In this document: in pieces, positions 26,301 to 38,379 of the stretch
Position numbering within the stretch: position 1 is the stretch's first letter
Layout: every line of letters starts with the position of its first letter
Assembly (NCBI GenBank): GCA_030490835.1
Contig: CM059973.1
Location: forward strand, 87,007,641 to 87,071,640
Reading direction: 5' to 3'
Length of the DNA stretch: 64,000 nucleotides
Origin: Annona cherimola
Lineage: Eukaryota; Streptophyta; Magnoliopsida; Magnoliales; Annonaceae
Program-made: the position numbers and the translations under genes
The notes under the pieces: model-generated
The model's database searches: none
Seen by the model: only the letters and a program-made list of their open reading frames with translations
Told to the model about the DNA's origin: nothing

Positions 26301-29300
26301 GAGGGTTATCTTGTTTGTCCATTATTCGAAGAGAAACACTTCAATGGTGTCCTGACCATTGAAAATTTCAGCGTGCCACCCCATTTCAAGTCTAGCTTGA
26401 TGATGAAACAAAAATCCAACTGATCATATGGTTTAGCATCATTTGTTCTACCATGGTATCAGAAATCCTTTCAATTAGATTCTTGGGTGGGCAGAACCTG
26501 TTTAAAAATATGTATAATCATGTGTAAAATAAGAAAAACACGTAGATCGATACATGATTGCACTAGAATATAGTAATACTTTATAAAATCATGGGAATAA
26601 TGTTTTAGATGGTTTAGATGTCGAGTGTAAAACTTTAAAATTGATATATAAATCAAACAATTTTGTTAAGTTGATTTTACACATTATGTACTTCTTTGAT
26701 TTGGATGAAACTTGGGTCTCTTAGTTAAATAAATGAATCTAAAGGGACTGGGTGCATTCGGTTTTGATTAATCAAGGTGGGCCCAAAATGGAGAAGACAC
26801 ACTAAAATCTTCAATGGTCCAGGCCTCATTGAACTATATTCCTTATTTGAATTGGTTGATTCAGGTTACATTATGACAGAGTTATTCAACTACTAAAAAC
26901 TTTGCAAAAATGTGTAGGTATAAAACAACAAATGCTGTCTGTTATGAAGGGAAGATGGATACTGTTGTTGTTGAATGGTTTGGAGGAGACAGTGTGCAGC
27001 TTAACATAAATTTCACACTTGTCCTTTTCCTTGATACAGGCGCTACTGGCTTGGAAATCGAGGATTCGTGCTTGGGGCTATGAGCCACTTTTTTGCAGTA
27101 TTGATTCAAAAATTGGATTGGACACCCTAGCAATCTCTCTGAAAGGGTGGACAACTGTGATTGTAGGTCCTAGCGGCGTTGGGAAGTCCAGCTTGATAAA
27201 TGCATTGAGGAGCAATCAACCTATTTCTGATGACTGGCTTGAGCATGTGTGTGTGCAGACTCCTTTTTCTTTTCATTTTTGAGTTTGAATTGGACCATTG
27301 GCCATTCTTTGTCTAAGTTCATTTCTCTATGTTGATAATAGGTGCATGGAATTGTTTTATCATTATAAAATTTATTATGGCCAAGTTTCTAGATTTTATG
27401 TTTTCAATTAGTTTCAGGGGCAAACTCCATAGAAGAATGTATGCGGTTGATCGTTTGGGCCAACTTTTGCATGCAATCCTCTTGTATCCATTTTAAATGG
27501 TAGCTGGTTACTTTTCTCTTTTTCAGTTAAAAATTATCCTCATTGTCAACTATAACCTCTAGCCTTATTCCACCAACTTGGTAACTCATTTAATCTTGTT
27601 CTGCTTTTCCTACCTATGATGGGGTACATTTGCTGTCGGAGAATGGTTCCATAACATTTTTTCTTACTTTCTCAAGTGAGGATTCTGCAAATGAAGGAAA
27701 ATGCCATTGGAATGTGCTCATTGTACTGCAGTAACCCTAGTCACTAAGAAGTCCAAATTCGATAAGGAATCACTTGAGTGAAAAAAAAAAAAAAAAAAAA
27801 TCTGTTTTGCATCTAGCTTGTTTAATGCCTGTTTAACCAATAGTGTGTTTGGCTTCTACCTTCTAAATCTTAGATTGTTAGAACAGTTCATCTACTTGAA
27901 ATCTCTTGGAGGAGCAATGGATGAAGCTGCTGGTCGCGATGGCAAATTTCTTAAGCCATCATCTAATTCTGATGGTTGAGAATGGTCGAGAATGAGGATG
28001 TATTCTGAATGCCTTAAGCAATCATCCAATTTTGATGTTCAAGGAGATCTATGCAATATAAAAAAAGAAAAAGAAAAAGGATAACTCTATTTTCAAAGGC
28101 TTATGGCTTCTTAGTTTGACGACCCTTGGCCTCAACCATATGTTAGCCAATTACTGGGAAGCTGGAAACTTTACTCTTGGCTGCATCTATAAATTAGCCC
28201 AATTCTGTGAACAAAACATTTAATTGAGTTATTCAAGAGACAATATGACCATTGATGGTTTAATTGATGTGTTAGAGAGCCTCGTAGCTGTCGCCTGATT
28301 GTTCTCTTTGGTCTTAAGATTTGATGGTATCAGTCGTTTATTATGCATTCTTTTGGCTCTTTCAACATTTTTCAGAGTGAAGCCAGGAAGTGGTTTGAAG
28401 ATCAGCGTGTTGGTGAAGTGTCTACAAGAAGTGGTCGAGGAAAGCATACTACTCGTCATGTTTCTTTACTCCCGCTTTCTGAGGGAGGATATCTTGCTGA
28501 TACTCCAGGATTCAACCAGCCCAGCCTGATGAAAGTGACAAAGAAAAATCTTGCCCAAATGTTTCCAGAGGTTTGTATGGCAATAATCCTAAACAATGCA
28601 TAAAAATCTCAGCTGCATTGAGATTTTGTTGATTATTATAAGTTATCTTCATGTGCCAACGATTGACATGGATGTTAGATCCAGACGTCTCATCAGCCAG
28701 GTCAGAAACTACTGACGAATATGTTGAATCTAAAAATAGATTACCTTGTAAGGGGTCACAGAATGTTTGGAGCTTCCGCTAGGGATGAGCTTTTAGCTGG
28801 ATGGTAAATGGGCATAAAATTTCAGTTGCCATCACTCACGAGTGGAATCTTGTTCATATTGAAGTGTGGACCATTCTTTCAGTTCTGGAAGCGAATATTT
28901 TGCGAGTTCTGGCTCCTGACACATTGCTGTTTCCTTCAGATCAGGAGAATGCTAAGTGCTAGTGGGCCTGCAAGATGCTCCTTCAACGATTGTTTGCATC
29001 TTGGTGAACCAGGATGTTTGGTGAAAGGAGACTGGGAAAGGTACCCATATTACCTTCAACTTCTTGATGAGATCAAAATCAGAGAAGAATTCCAAATACG
29101 TACATTTGGAACCAAGCGAGAAAGTGATGTGAGGTATGTTAAACTTTTGACTGGAGCATTATGATGAAGTGCCATTCTGTGGGTTCAAGAGGAAGATGCC
29201 TTGCTCTGTCTCTGAATTGTTTTTGAAAAAATTCATTTCTGTTGTAGTCAGGCAGAAGTGTTTGTGGTTTCATTTCTTATGTATTTGTATGGTTTAATTA

Positions 29301-29843
29301 TACTAATTGGAAACCTGTCTGATCTGACTTAAGTAAAATGTCTGGAAAGATTTATTCTTTATTTGGTATTTGGGCTTTTAAGTTATATGCATTTATATTA
29401 CGATGGCATGACAGACGTGAGAACATAGAAAGACATTATGAATCCCTTGTAGTAGTCCACTGGTTCTCTCAGGAGAAAATAGCATCCAGAGCCTTGTGGC
29501 CAAAAAATAGGATGCTCAGAGGTTATCAGCTAGCATTTCAGATCTCTATACATTAAGTTCATTGATTAACGACTCTTCTTGCTTCTCTTGAAAATAGGCC
29601 ATTGATTTAAGCATGCATCCATGTCAGTGAAGAGATGGAGGTGGGAAGATAGCCATATAATATCCTGAATCTTGCAGGTTCAAGGTACGAGACAAGGGTG
29701 TCAAACAAGCAGAGCCACGCCTAGAGCGGAAGAAGCACAGGAGGCTTTCTAGGAAGCGGCTGAATCAGTCCTTACTGGATGAATTGGACGAAGAATTGTA
29801 TGAAAGCGATGACTTTCTGGACATCGAAGAAGGCACGAGATGA
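23380..29843 (+). CDS. Organelle-type RsgA/YjeQ circularly permuted GTPase
   Basis: A five-exon gene: 23380-24000, 27040-27246, 28376-28570, 28940-29133 and 29678-29843, giving 460 residues and a TGA stop. The family assists small-ribosomal-subunit maturation in bacteria; plant members act in organelles. The G motifs occur in the permuted order diagnostic of RsgA: NKAE (about 198), then the P-loop GPSGVGKSS (about 250), then DTPG (about 318). A zinc knuckle follows with C354, C359, H361 and C367 and the EPGC signature. Residues 79-170 look like the OB-fold. The basic, hydroxyl-rich first 35 residues suggest a transit peptide. I chose the ATG at 23380; the open frame extends upstream to 23275 but has no in-frame ATG there. 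Exon 1 ends at GAG|gttcga, an unusual donor, chosen because EEE joins ALLAWKSRIRAWGYEP as in relatives. Intron 1 is 3.0 kb. Very acidic C-terminus. Confidence 0.93.
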
Positions 29844-30457
29844 AGCTTTTGAAGATCTAGGATTGGTGATAAAAAGGACTTGTCAGGAGCTTGCTGTGAT
29901 TGAGACTGTAGATACTAGATAGTTCAAAGACTGGGGAGGCGCTGGATCTTCTTACACTAATAACGACCTTGCTTTATAATTTGCAGTTTTTGGACCCCCA
30001 GGAAGCTGATAGATCATTCATCTTGTTGCATTGAGTTGTAAAAAGAAGAGGGTTCAGAGTGAGTATTGTCTGGTGGGAGGACACAGGACAGCAGGGGAAG
30101 GTTAAAATAACATCTCTGGTAGATATTAGGATAGCTGTGAAGACGTAAGCTGACTCTGGACACGGTTCACTGTGGCGTGTGAGCATTTATGATGTTGATG
30201 ATGAGGTCAATGATGTATGTAAAAAGAAGTGTAAAAGAAATTAGCCGTATTTGTATGCTAACGTGTGGAAAGGACGCCCTTTCTACATTTCAGAGCGGGG
30301 CTAACAATTTCGTCTTTCTACGGATTCAGCAAAAAATGTGTGGGAAATAGCAGTTCCGTGGGGGGAATGTCTCCAGTCACTTCCTTCTTCCTGTAATTGA
30401 CAGGGCTGACGATCGGCCCAGCCTCGGATGAGGATGGGTGGTACTTGAGAAAGAATG
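29844..30457 (+). other. 3' UTR and downstream region of the RsgA gene
   Basis: This follows the TGA of the GTPase gene. Transcribed 3' UTR is expected in the first few hundred bases; the stretch to about 30,250 has mixed composition typical of plant 3' ends. No second gene is apparent before the LTR boundary at 30,458. Confidence 0.4.
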
Positions 30458-31308
30458 TGTAATAACCCTACTTAAATACGTTGACTTGACATAACATACT
30501 GCCGTGGCACGTTGAATTTTTGACCGTCTGATGTGTTAGTAAAAATAGCTGAGATGGCCGGATTGACTCAGTGACTTATTGACTAAGGTGGGTGTTGACA
30601 CCCCACAAAAACGTAAATAAAATAAAATAAAATAAAATCTCAAAATGGGCATACTATTATTTGTCATACACGTCTATGGATTTGTGAATTCATTTTGGAT
30701 TTCTAACCCGTATATTGGCAAGCCTAAAATTGTGTAGGGTCCACGGGCCTTCAATGTTTCAAGCCCACTACGGAGGTAACGGCCATTAACCCATATGATA
30801 GATCAAGGGCAATCCGCACTCAGGATTAAGTGAAGGATACTTTCTCAAGATGGTTGAAGCAGAATCGACATGATGAAGGGTTTTGATTAAACAAATAATC
30901 GATATTTGAGGAGATTTTAACGGCCAAAATCAATTTTACCAAAGAAAGAGGGGAATTTGCAATATTTTCAAGTGTTAAATAAAATTGATAAATCCAACTT
31001 ATTAAGTAAAAATCTGAACCGTTAAAATGAATAAAGAACATCAATAAATACGGGCCCTATCAAGAATCAAGGAAAATATTTAATAATCAAGACATAAACA
31101 AAAGGGCAAAAATATACAAAATCAATGGTTAAAAAAGATTTGACTTACAATGCATCCAAAACCATGGGCCCCATGGGTGGTTTTCAAAAACTACCCATAA
31201 AATTACCAAAAAGTCCATTTTGTTAGAGTTTTGCAAAAAAAAGGAAATAATAGAGTTGTGCAAAAAAATAAAAAATACCAATGTGCAATTTTTAAAAACT
31301 TTAAAGGC

Positions 31309-31315
31309 TATAAAA
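31309..31315 (+). promoter_or_regulatory. TATA box of the putative LTR
   Basis: TATAAAA in the context GGCTATAAAAGGGACCC, followed within about 30 bases by a GC-richer stretch suited to transcription start. It stands out against purely A/T surroundings. Transcription from here would run through the T/A-run array. Confidence 0.55.
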
Positions 31316-32681
31316 GGGACCCTCCTCTGCCCTCATTGAAGACGTGGAAAAAGCGTCCCAAAGATCAGCCATTCTCTTTTTCTCTTCTAAGCTTATTAGA
31401 GACCCATTTTTTCATCCGTTCGTTTTTTTTTAAAAAAAAACAACAAAAAAAGGCTCAAGTTCGCCTGTTGCCGCATCAATCTGTCCTCTTCTCAGCATTT
31501 AAAAAAAAAAAAAAGAATTTTTGAGTACTCAGATTCCGGCACCTTTTTACATAGCTTTCGTTGTCCTTTTTTTTTTTTCAAAAAAAAAAAACAAAAGAAC
31601 GGAAAACCAGAAATATCTGCCCGTTCTCTGCTTCATTCATCCCTTTTATAAAAGAAAAAAAAATCAAAAACAAACAAGCACCAGCACGTTTTCATTTTTC
31701 GTTTTTTTTTTAAAAAAAACAAACAAGCATCAACACGTTCTCGTCTCTCCCTTTTATTTTTTTCGTTTTTTTTTTTTAAAAATACAAGGTCCCATACGTC
31801 CCTTTTTTTTCCATCTTTTTCATTTTTTTTTAAAATAAACAAAAAAATAAAAATTCAAAAGAGCTAAAAAACCCACCCACACATGCTCCTTCCCTCTCCT
31901 TGTTACTTCTTCGTTTTTTTTTCATTTTCTAAAAAAAAAATCAAAAGAAATCAAAACATTCAGCACGTTGTCCTTCTTCTTCTTTTTTTCATTTTTTTTT
32001 TAAAAAGGAGATTCAGCACGTCCTCTTTTCATTTTTTTTTTCCAAAAAAAAAAATCATCACAAGAAAGCAAAAACAAAAAAACCAACCACTTCTCCTTAG
32101 CTCCAAAAATCTATTAGAGGCAGGCATTCGGTGCTTTTCCTCCTCCGAAAAAAAACGGAAACAGAGAAGAGAAAAAAAAGCTCAAGCCCGTTCCTTTTTC
32201 CTTCTGCATCACCGCATCTTTCATTTTTTTTTGTTTTCCATAAAAACGGATTCCAACACTTCCCGTTAAATCTCTGGATACCATCTCTTTTTTTATTTTT
32301 TTATTTTTTTTTCCTTTGAAAAGAAACAAACAACAAGGAGTAAAAGTTGCAGCACGCCCTCTGTTCATTCCTTTTCATTTTTTTTTCTAAAAAAAAAGGG
32401 CAAAAAAAAAAAAAACAGCACCAGCACGTTAGTCTTTCTCCTTTTCCATATTTTTGTTTTTTTTTTTTTTAAAAAAAACATCAGCACGTCGTCATTCTCT
32501 TTTCATTTTTCCGTTTTTTTTTTTTTTTAAAAAAAATCAAGAAGAAAGCAAAACCCACCAGCGCGTCCTCTTTCTCCCTTCTCATTTTTCCGTTTTTTTT
32601 TTTTTTGAAAAAAACAAACCGAGCTCTCAGAACGTCTTTTCTCCTCTCTCTTCCTTTTTCATTTTTCGTTTTTTTAATAAA

Positions 32682-33267
32682 GGGTGTGTTTGGTTGGAGG
32701 TAAAACTTTTTGATGAAAACTTTTCAGAGCAGAAGTTGTAAGTTGATAGAAAATGATGTGATATGATAGGGGTAATAATGAGGTGTAAAGAGAATAAAGT
32801 TAAAATAGATAGGGTAATTGTATGTGTATTTGTGTGGAAATGATTGAAAAGTAGGGTTGTTTATATAGGAAAATGTGAAAAAATAATTAAAAAATAAGGT
32901 AGTTATGAGAAGTGAAAAATTTTTGATTGAAAAGTTTTCATTGACATATTTTGGGTGTGTTTGGTTGGAGGTAAAACTTTTTGATGAAAATTTTTCAGAG
33001 TAAAAGTTGTCAAGTTGATAGAAAATGATGTGATATGATAGGGGTAATAATGAGGTGTAAAGAGAATAAAGTTAAAATAGATAGGGTAATTGTATGTGTA
33101 TTTGTGTGAAAATGATTGAAAAGTAGGATTGTTTATATAGGAAAATATAAAAAAATAATTAAAAAATAAGGTAGTTATGGGGAGTAAAAAGTTTTTGATT
33201 GAAAAGTTTTCATTGACATATTTTGTGTGTAACCAAACACACCCTTTATGTGTAACCAAACACACCC
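32682..33267 (+). mobile_element. MITE of the GGGTGTGTTTGG family, outer copy of a nested pair
   Basis: The outer element starts GGGTGTGTTTGGTTGG at 32,682, is interrupted at 32,952, and resumes at 33,245 with only its last 23 bases, ending CCAAACACACCC at 33,267. AAA flanks both sides, compatible with a 3-bp duplication. Its interior is almost identical to the inner copy, so both insertions are recent. Confidence 0.8.
32953..33244 (+). mobile_element. MITE of the GGGTGTGTTTGG family, inner copy
   Basis: A complete copy of about 292 bp from GGGTGTGTTTGGTTGG to AACCAAACACACCC, inserted into the right end of the outer copy. TTT occurs immediately on both sides. Apart from scattered substitutions and small indels it matches the outer copy, in the same orientation. 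Confidence 0.82.
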
Positions 33268-33520
33268 AAAAAAAAAACACCGAACTCCAGTGCATCCTTT
33301 CTCTCTCTTTTCAATTTTTTTCGTATTTTTTTTTTTTTAAAAAACAAAGCAAGTTCCAACGCCTCCTCTTTCTTCCTTTTCAATTTTCGTTTTTTGTTTT
33401 TTAAAAAAAGACAATAAAATCCATCACGCTATCATTTTTCTCCTTTTCATTTTTTTTTTGGTTTTCCAACACGTCACTTTTTTTTTTTTTTTAAAAAAAA
33501 ACAAAGCTGCTGTTGAAACT

Positions 33521-35026
33521 TTCTTTTAACTGCTTATATATTTTTTTTATGCGACAAGTATATGTCATTATAATGAAATAAATATATAAAAAGCAAAAAT
33601 ACAAAATCAAATCATTATAAGAAATATTCTATTTCCACGCAGTAAGAACAATTACTTACATCCAACTTCCAGATTGAGTTAGGGCATCAAAAAAAGCCTA
33701 GGGATTAAATTCCCGCTCCCACCCTCCTGAGCTTTTACATAAAAAAAATATATATTAATTTTTCGTACTCCTAGGACCGATGTACTAGAAAAATAAAGTT
33801 GTATTTTTTTTCCAGTTGTGAGTTCATCCAGAAAATCTCTGTATTTCCGTGCCTTATTATATACGGACTAACCACCGTTATATGGTTAGTGACGACTTCA
33901 AAAGTTAATATATTAAAATTTATCAATATTTGTACGCATATTACTAATTGCTAATTGCGTCTAATTGATATACATGTTTGCGTTTGACTAACTCGCATCA
34001 TTTAAAAATCTCTAAAAACTTGCATCATCTAAAAGCCTTAATGCTTGCATCTCCCTTCTTTAACCCCCACGTCTACACCTTTTATATTTTTTCCATTTCT
34101 GATCTTGAACCCTTTTTCTACACCGTTTATATTTTTATTTTTGCACGTTTAATTTCTGCACCTAACTTGCATAACGTCTAACCCGCTAACTTGCTAACTT
34201 GCATCTCATACTTATTTTCTTCTTTGGTGTATGCATATTTTATTTTCACATTTTAGTTCGCGGTTATATATATTCAATGAGCCTACCTTACACTTTTTAG
34301 GCCCATTCGCCGGCCCATCGTAGTGCGCTAGAAACCACGTGCTACAGTGGGTAATTATAATTTTAAGAAAAATGGAATCTAAAATATATTTATTTAAATT
34401 AATTTATACTTTAAATTAACAAATTATTAAAATGCTAAGTTGGTTAGAAATTATGGTAAGTAAATTTGAGGTAATGAGTTCGAATTACATCTTAGTAGAA
34501 TTAGATAATTTTTCTTTTAGCAATTAATTTATGTGGGACCCACAAAAAGATAAGATTTGATTTTAAAATTTTAAAATTTAAAATTAATTGTTAGAGAGAA
34601 TAATGGGAGGTTGCAATTAAGTGAGAAGTTGAGAAAGTAGAGAAGAATGAATGGAAAGAGGTTTTGGAGAAAATAAAGGGTGAACGGAAAAAGCTTGGGA
34701 AAGAAGGAATTTGTTGCAGATGGAGACTAGGAAAGAAATAAAATATTTTTTATTCAGAAAATCCATTTGTGGGTTCTACAAAAAGATAAGTGAAGAAATA
34801 ATTAAATCTTTTTTTTTGGAGCCACGTATGCGGTATTACTTAAGTTATTTTGAAGATAATCTGTGGAAATTATTTGTTATAGAGTTTTCCAATGACATGA
34901 CTAGCAATAAGAAAATGATTGGACAAAATGATGATTGTGATGAAGTATTATTTGTGACTTAGTAATTTCTGTCTATTAGAAATTCTATGGATTTTGGAAG
35001 TATGCCAAGCATAGTTGGATATATAA
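33521..35026. other. Interior of the putative LTR, no gene seen
   Basis: AT-rich DNA without recognisable protein similarity. The open frame at 34,711-34,962 (83 codons) is the only one with a somewhat protein-like composition; I see no known motif in it and do not call it. Confidence 0.35.
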
Positions 35027-35302
35027 GGGTGTGTTTGGTAATGAATAAAACTTTTGATGAAAAGTTTTAGAGAGTAAAAGTTGTTAAATGATGTGATATA
35101 ATATGGATAATGATGAGTAGTAAAGAGGATAAAGTTAAAATAGATAGGTTAGTTGTGTGGATAGTTGTGTAGAAATGATTGAAAAGTAGTTGTATAGGAA
35201 AATGTGAAAAAATGATTAAAAAATATAATAATTGTGGAGAGTGAAAAGTTTTAGACTGAAAAGTTTTAACTTGATATTTTCTATCAATTGCCAAACACAC
35301 CC
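35027..35302 (+). mobile_element. MITE of the GGGTGTGTTTGG family, complete copy
   Basis: A 276-bp element from GGGTGTGTTTGGTAATG to CATTGCCAAACACACCC-type end (here CAATTGCCAAACACACCC). TATATAA lies immediately on both sides (35020-35026 and 35303-35309); this may be target duplication, although the local TA richness makes its true length uncertain. Confidence 0.78.
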
Positions 35303-37557
35303 TATATAATCTAATAGATTGCAGATTTTGCAAGGGATTGGTGTCGTTTGAATTTATTGTGTTGTATATAAACTTGGCATTGATTAAATGAATTATTTTG
35401 ATGAGTTCAACTTAGTTTTATATCTATGACTGTGGAACGTTCTCTGTTGGTGGAGTCTAAAACCACCATACAGATGTTATATATATATAATTATATTATA
35501 TATTTTTGATAACTGAAAGCTCTTGAACCGTCATTACTTTTTACTAAATATATTATATATATCGCTGATGGAAGTTTAACACTTCCAGTGCTTATGCACA
35601 ATTCAATATTCTGTATATTTATGGAAGTTATAATCTTCAAAAAGGATAGTATATAATATAACATATGTATATAAATTATTATAGCAATTTAAAAACTCCA
35701 TAAGCCAATTGCTTATAATGGAGCACGTTGCACTTATGGGCCGGGTTATTATAATATATGTATAATATAAATATATATTAGATAGAATTTTGAGGCTTTC
35801 AAGATTGATTGTATATAATTTTGTCTACGGTTAAATATTGCGGGAATGACATGTATAATATTTAAATCTAATTGGGTGAAATAAAAAGTTGTAGAAAATA
35901 TATGAATATCTAGCAAATTAACATCGTGGCTGGAGGATATGAACGAGATGAGTTATTTTTGAATTTGAATAGAATTTTAAAATAGGATGGAGTCACATTT
36001 CAATATTTATAAAATTTATACTAAGATACAATTGCAACAGAAGGACACTTTTGCTAGAGCCGAGGCAGTATTCATCTAAATACATATTATGTATAATATA
36101 AGATATACATTATGGTTGGAAGCTGGGTTAGTCCCACGGATAATACTTGTATATATATTATGTACAATATATGCCATATATTTATAGAATTTTTTTAGCC
36201 CAATGTTATATATATTTAAGCGTCCAAAATGTGTAATGTTCCGTGCAACATATATATGCTCTATACATATGTGGGATTTGAACGCTTGGTATAATATATA
36301 TATATATATAAATAATAAAATATGTATGTTTTCTTATAATATTAATAATTGGGGTCGTATAATGTTCAACAGGTTATATATTAATATTTGAAAATTTTCA
36401 TCAGAACAGACGGAGGAAATATTATATAAATTTAGATCTTATAATCGGTAGAATATTGTTTCAGTAGATGCGAATGGATACAAATCCCAAACTACGGGTT
36501 GGCCTTGTGTTATTTCCACTGTGGAGTGTGGACAACTCCGAAATTCAGTAAACTCCTGGACGCATATGTTCAGGAGAAGGAATTTCGGTGGAGGACAAAT
36601 TAAAAATTATGATTTATCAATAGTACCTGGATTTAAGATTTTAATTAAATTTCAATAAATTATTTTATTCTCTAATAAGATTCTTGAAATAAGGAGAGTG
36701 AGATATGATATAGTATTTACAAGTTAAACTAAAGAGCATATTCAGAATTATTGGGAAATAAATGGAGTTATGCTATTTAGATTATTTGTGGTTGTTCAAT
36801 TTTACACTTTGACTACTTGCTAGTTATGGTGGAAGTTTTTCTTAAATTTATTTAATTAAATTCAGTGAGTTGGTTCACCCAATTAGATGTGGATGACACA
36901 TTATTTTAGTTGGTAAAATATTTAATTGGATTGAGATAGTTGCTATGATGCTTAAGTGAGAATGGTGTGTGTAATGTATCATGATTATTGCCAAGTGGAA
37001 CGAAATTGCATATGTGGGACCCCGAGAATATGTGTATTGGTTTTATTTATTTCCTTAGTAGGTCCTATGTATGCTAGAAGGCTACTTTGGAATGTCCGTT
37101 CGTGAACAGTGTGTTATTACCTTAATGGGCTGTGGTATGTCCCTTTGTAGACTGTATGTTGTGGCCGGAAAGGCCGTGAGTTTGCTCTATTATGAACGGT
37201 ATGAATAACCTTACACATTGGGTCAGTGGTTTGTGCATTTCCTATGGTGCTTCCACGATGTTATACACCATTATATATGTGGTTTATTTCTTGCTTACTG
37301 AGTTATTTAACTCATTTCTGAGTAATTTAAATTTTAGGAGAGACGGTGGGCTAAGATGATGCAACAGAGACATTTTATTTTCATTTGTTGGCTTGTAATA
37401 AATTAATGAGAATTATTCCTATTAACTCAGTGAATATTTGTAATTAATTTTGGATGTTATTGAATGGAGTATGAATTATTAAATTCATTGAAGCATAATT
37501 GATCCGGGTTTATCGCCCAATTAGGGTGGTCAACAACCCTAGGATTGGGTCGTGACA
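35303..37557. other. 3' part of the putative LTR, AT-rich
   Basis: No gene. It contains several TA runs (about 35,480, 36,295) and ATATATTAT-rich blocks. The final 260 bases hold the GAGTTATTTAACTC hairpin and the GGGTCGTGACA terminus that I use to define the LTR end. Confidence 0.4.
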
Positions 37558-37790
37558 GAATCTATGTAAGGAACTAGCAGTTAATTAGCCAAAATTAATA
37601 TCCTTACAAGGACCAGTGAAAAGAAAACAAAGGCGGGATTAACCAAAATCAATTAATTACGCCCAACGAGAAATTAATTACGACTTCTCCAGCTGAAGGA
37701 AACCATTAGACGATGATGCTTGTATCGTCCCGTGCCAATACAGATCATCAATTAGCTGCTGCTTTTTTTTTTTTCTTCTTCCCCCTTGTC

Positions 37791-37915
37791 TATATAAGCT
37801 CCCTTTGTGTTTACATTTACAACATTAACTACTGCAGCTGATCATGGAAGGGAATGGATTAATGATTTCATTGAAGAGCATCTGTTGCACGTGGATCTTG
37901 CCTTGTCTCTGCTGA
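37791..37915 (+). other. TATA-like box and 23-codon open frame, uncertain
   Basis: TATATAA at 37791-37797 is followed at 37,844 by ATG opening a frame of 23 codons (starting MEGNGLMISL, ending LPCLC) and a TGA at 37,913. The arrangement is promoter-like, but the frame overlaps an antisense F-box-like remnant and has no recognised similarity. It could be chance. Confidence 0.2.
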
Positions 37916-38164
37916 GGAATGCATGCGGCGAGGGGCGGAGATGTTTTCTGGAGGAGTAAGATGGGGTCGGATCGAGCGTGATAGTTGTCGATCGGCAAAC
38001 TGGCGGCTGCAGATGATGCGGTAGAGAACTTTGCAGGCGAAGCTGAGGCAGAAAGTGGTTTGGGGTGGAAGGCTAGCGGGAATGAGGATGTCGAAGACGA
38101 TATCACCTTCGGTGAGATTGAGCAGCAAACAAGTCTGCCTGATCTTCTTTTCCTTGTAATCCAT
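37840..38164 (-). pseudogene. F-box-like protein remnant with a frameshift
   Basis: On the minus strand a frame from ATG at 38,164 encodes LLLNLTEGDIVFDILIPASL then CKVLYRIICSRQFAD, which follows the F-box pattern (L..D...DIL..LP...L..... CK.....I.S..F). Around 38,000 the similarity moves to another frame: ARSDPILLLQKTSPP resembles the P-LLL segment after the F-box. No long frame continues, so it looks like a truncated, frameshifted copy. F-box proteins are substrate adaptors of SCF ubiquitin ligases. The similarity is moderate. Confidence 0.45.
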
Positions 38165-38379
38165 TATTTTCTTCTAATCAATTCATTTTACTCTTTTAGT
38201 CGACTGCTATATAATATATATGCATTTAATTTGCGGGCCAGCTTTTATGTTTACATAAAATAAGTTTCACTTATCATCCTTAAATTTTAAGATTTTAATG
38301 TTGGATGAAAAATTAATTCTATTTATTACATTTAATATCACTTTTTTAGTTATGAGACTAAATTTTATCGTGCATAAGC

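Larger units (their letters stand above)
31390..33520 (+). repeat. T-run/A-run tandem array with CAGCACGT punctuation
   Basis: At least twelve irregular units of about 50-80 bases. Each has a CAGCACGT-like box (for example near 31,683, 31,963, 32,012, 32,420 and 32,484; variants near 32,560, 33,356 and 33,468). Then come a pyrimidine-rich stretch with TTTTCATTTTTC, a T-run of 7-15, and directly an A-run of 6-13. Each T-run/A-run pair is self-complementary. The array is split by the MITE insertion at 32,682-33,267. Open frames across it are low-complexity artefacts. Confidence 0.8.
30458..37557 (+). mobile_element. Probable giant solo LTR (Ty3/gypsy chromovirus-like), about 7.1 kb
   Basis: The left end reads TGTAATAACCC and the right end GGGTCGTGACA, the TG..CA form common in plant Ty3/gypsy LTRs. 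Flanking pentamers are GAATG (30453-30457) and GAATC (37558-37562), differing in one base. A TATA box (TATAAAA, 31309-31315) with GGGACCC just after it looks like an LTR promoter. Near 37,300 the segment TTACTGAGTTATTTAACTCA, a small hairpin, resembles the region before the 3' end of chromovirus LTRs. I found no gag, protease, reverse transcriptase or integrase, so this is a solo LTR rather than a full element. It is enlarged by a T/A-run array and by MITE insertions. Confidence 0.6.

Noticed and set aside
31231..32741. Several long plus- and minus-strand frames in the T/A-run array
   Set aside because: They are phenylalanine/lysine runs from T and A tracts, not genes.
34711..34962. An 83-codon frame inside the putative LTR
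   Set aside because: No gag- or pol-like motif; too little to call a gene.
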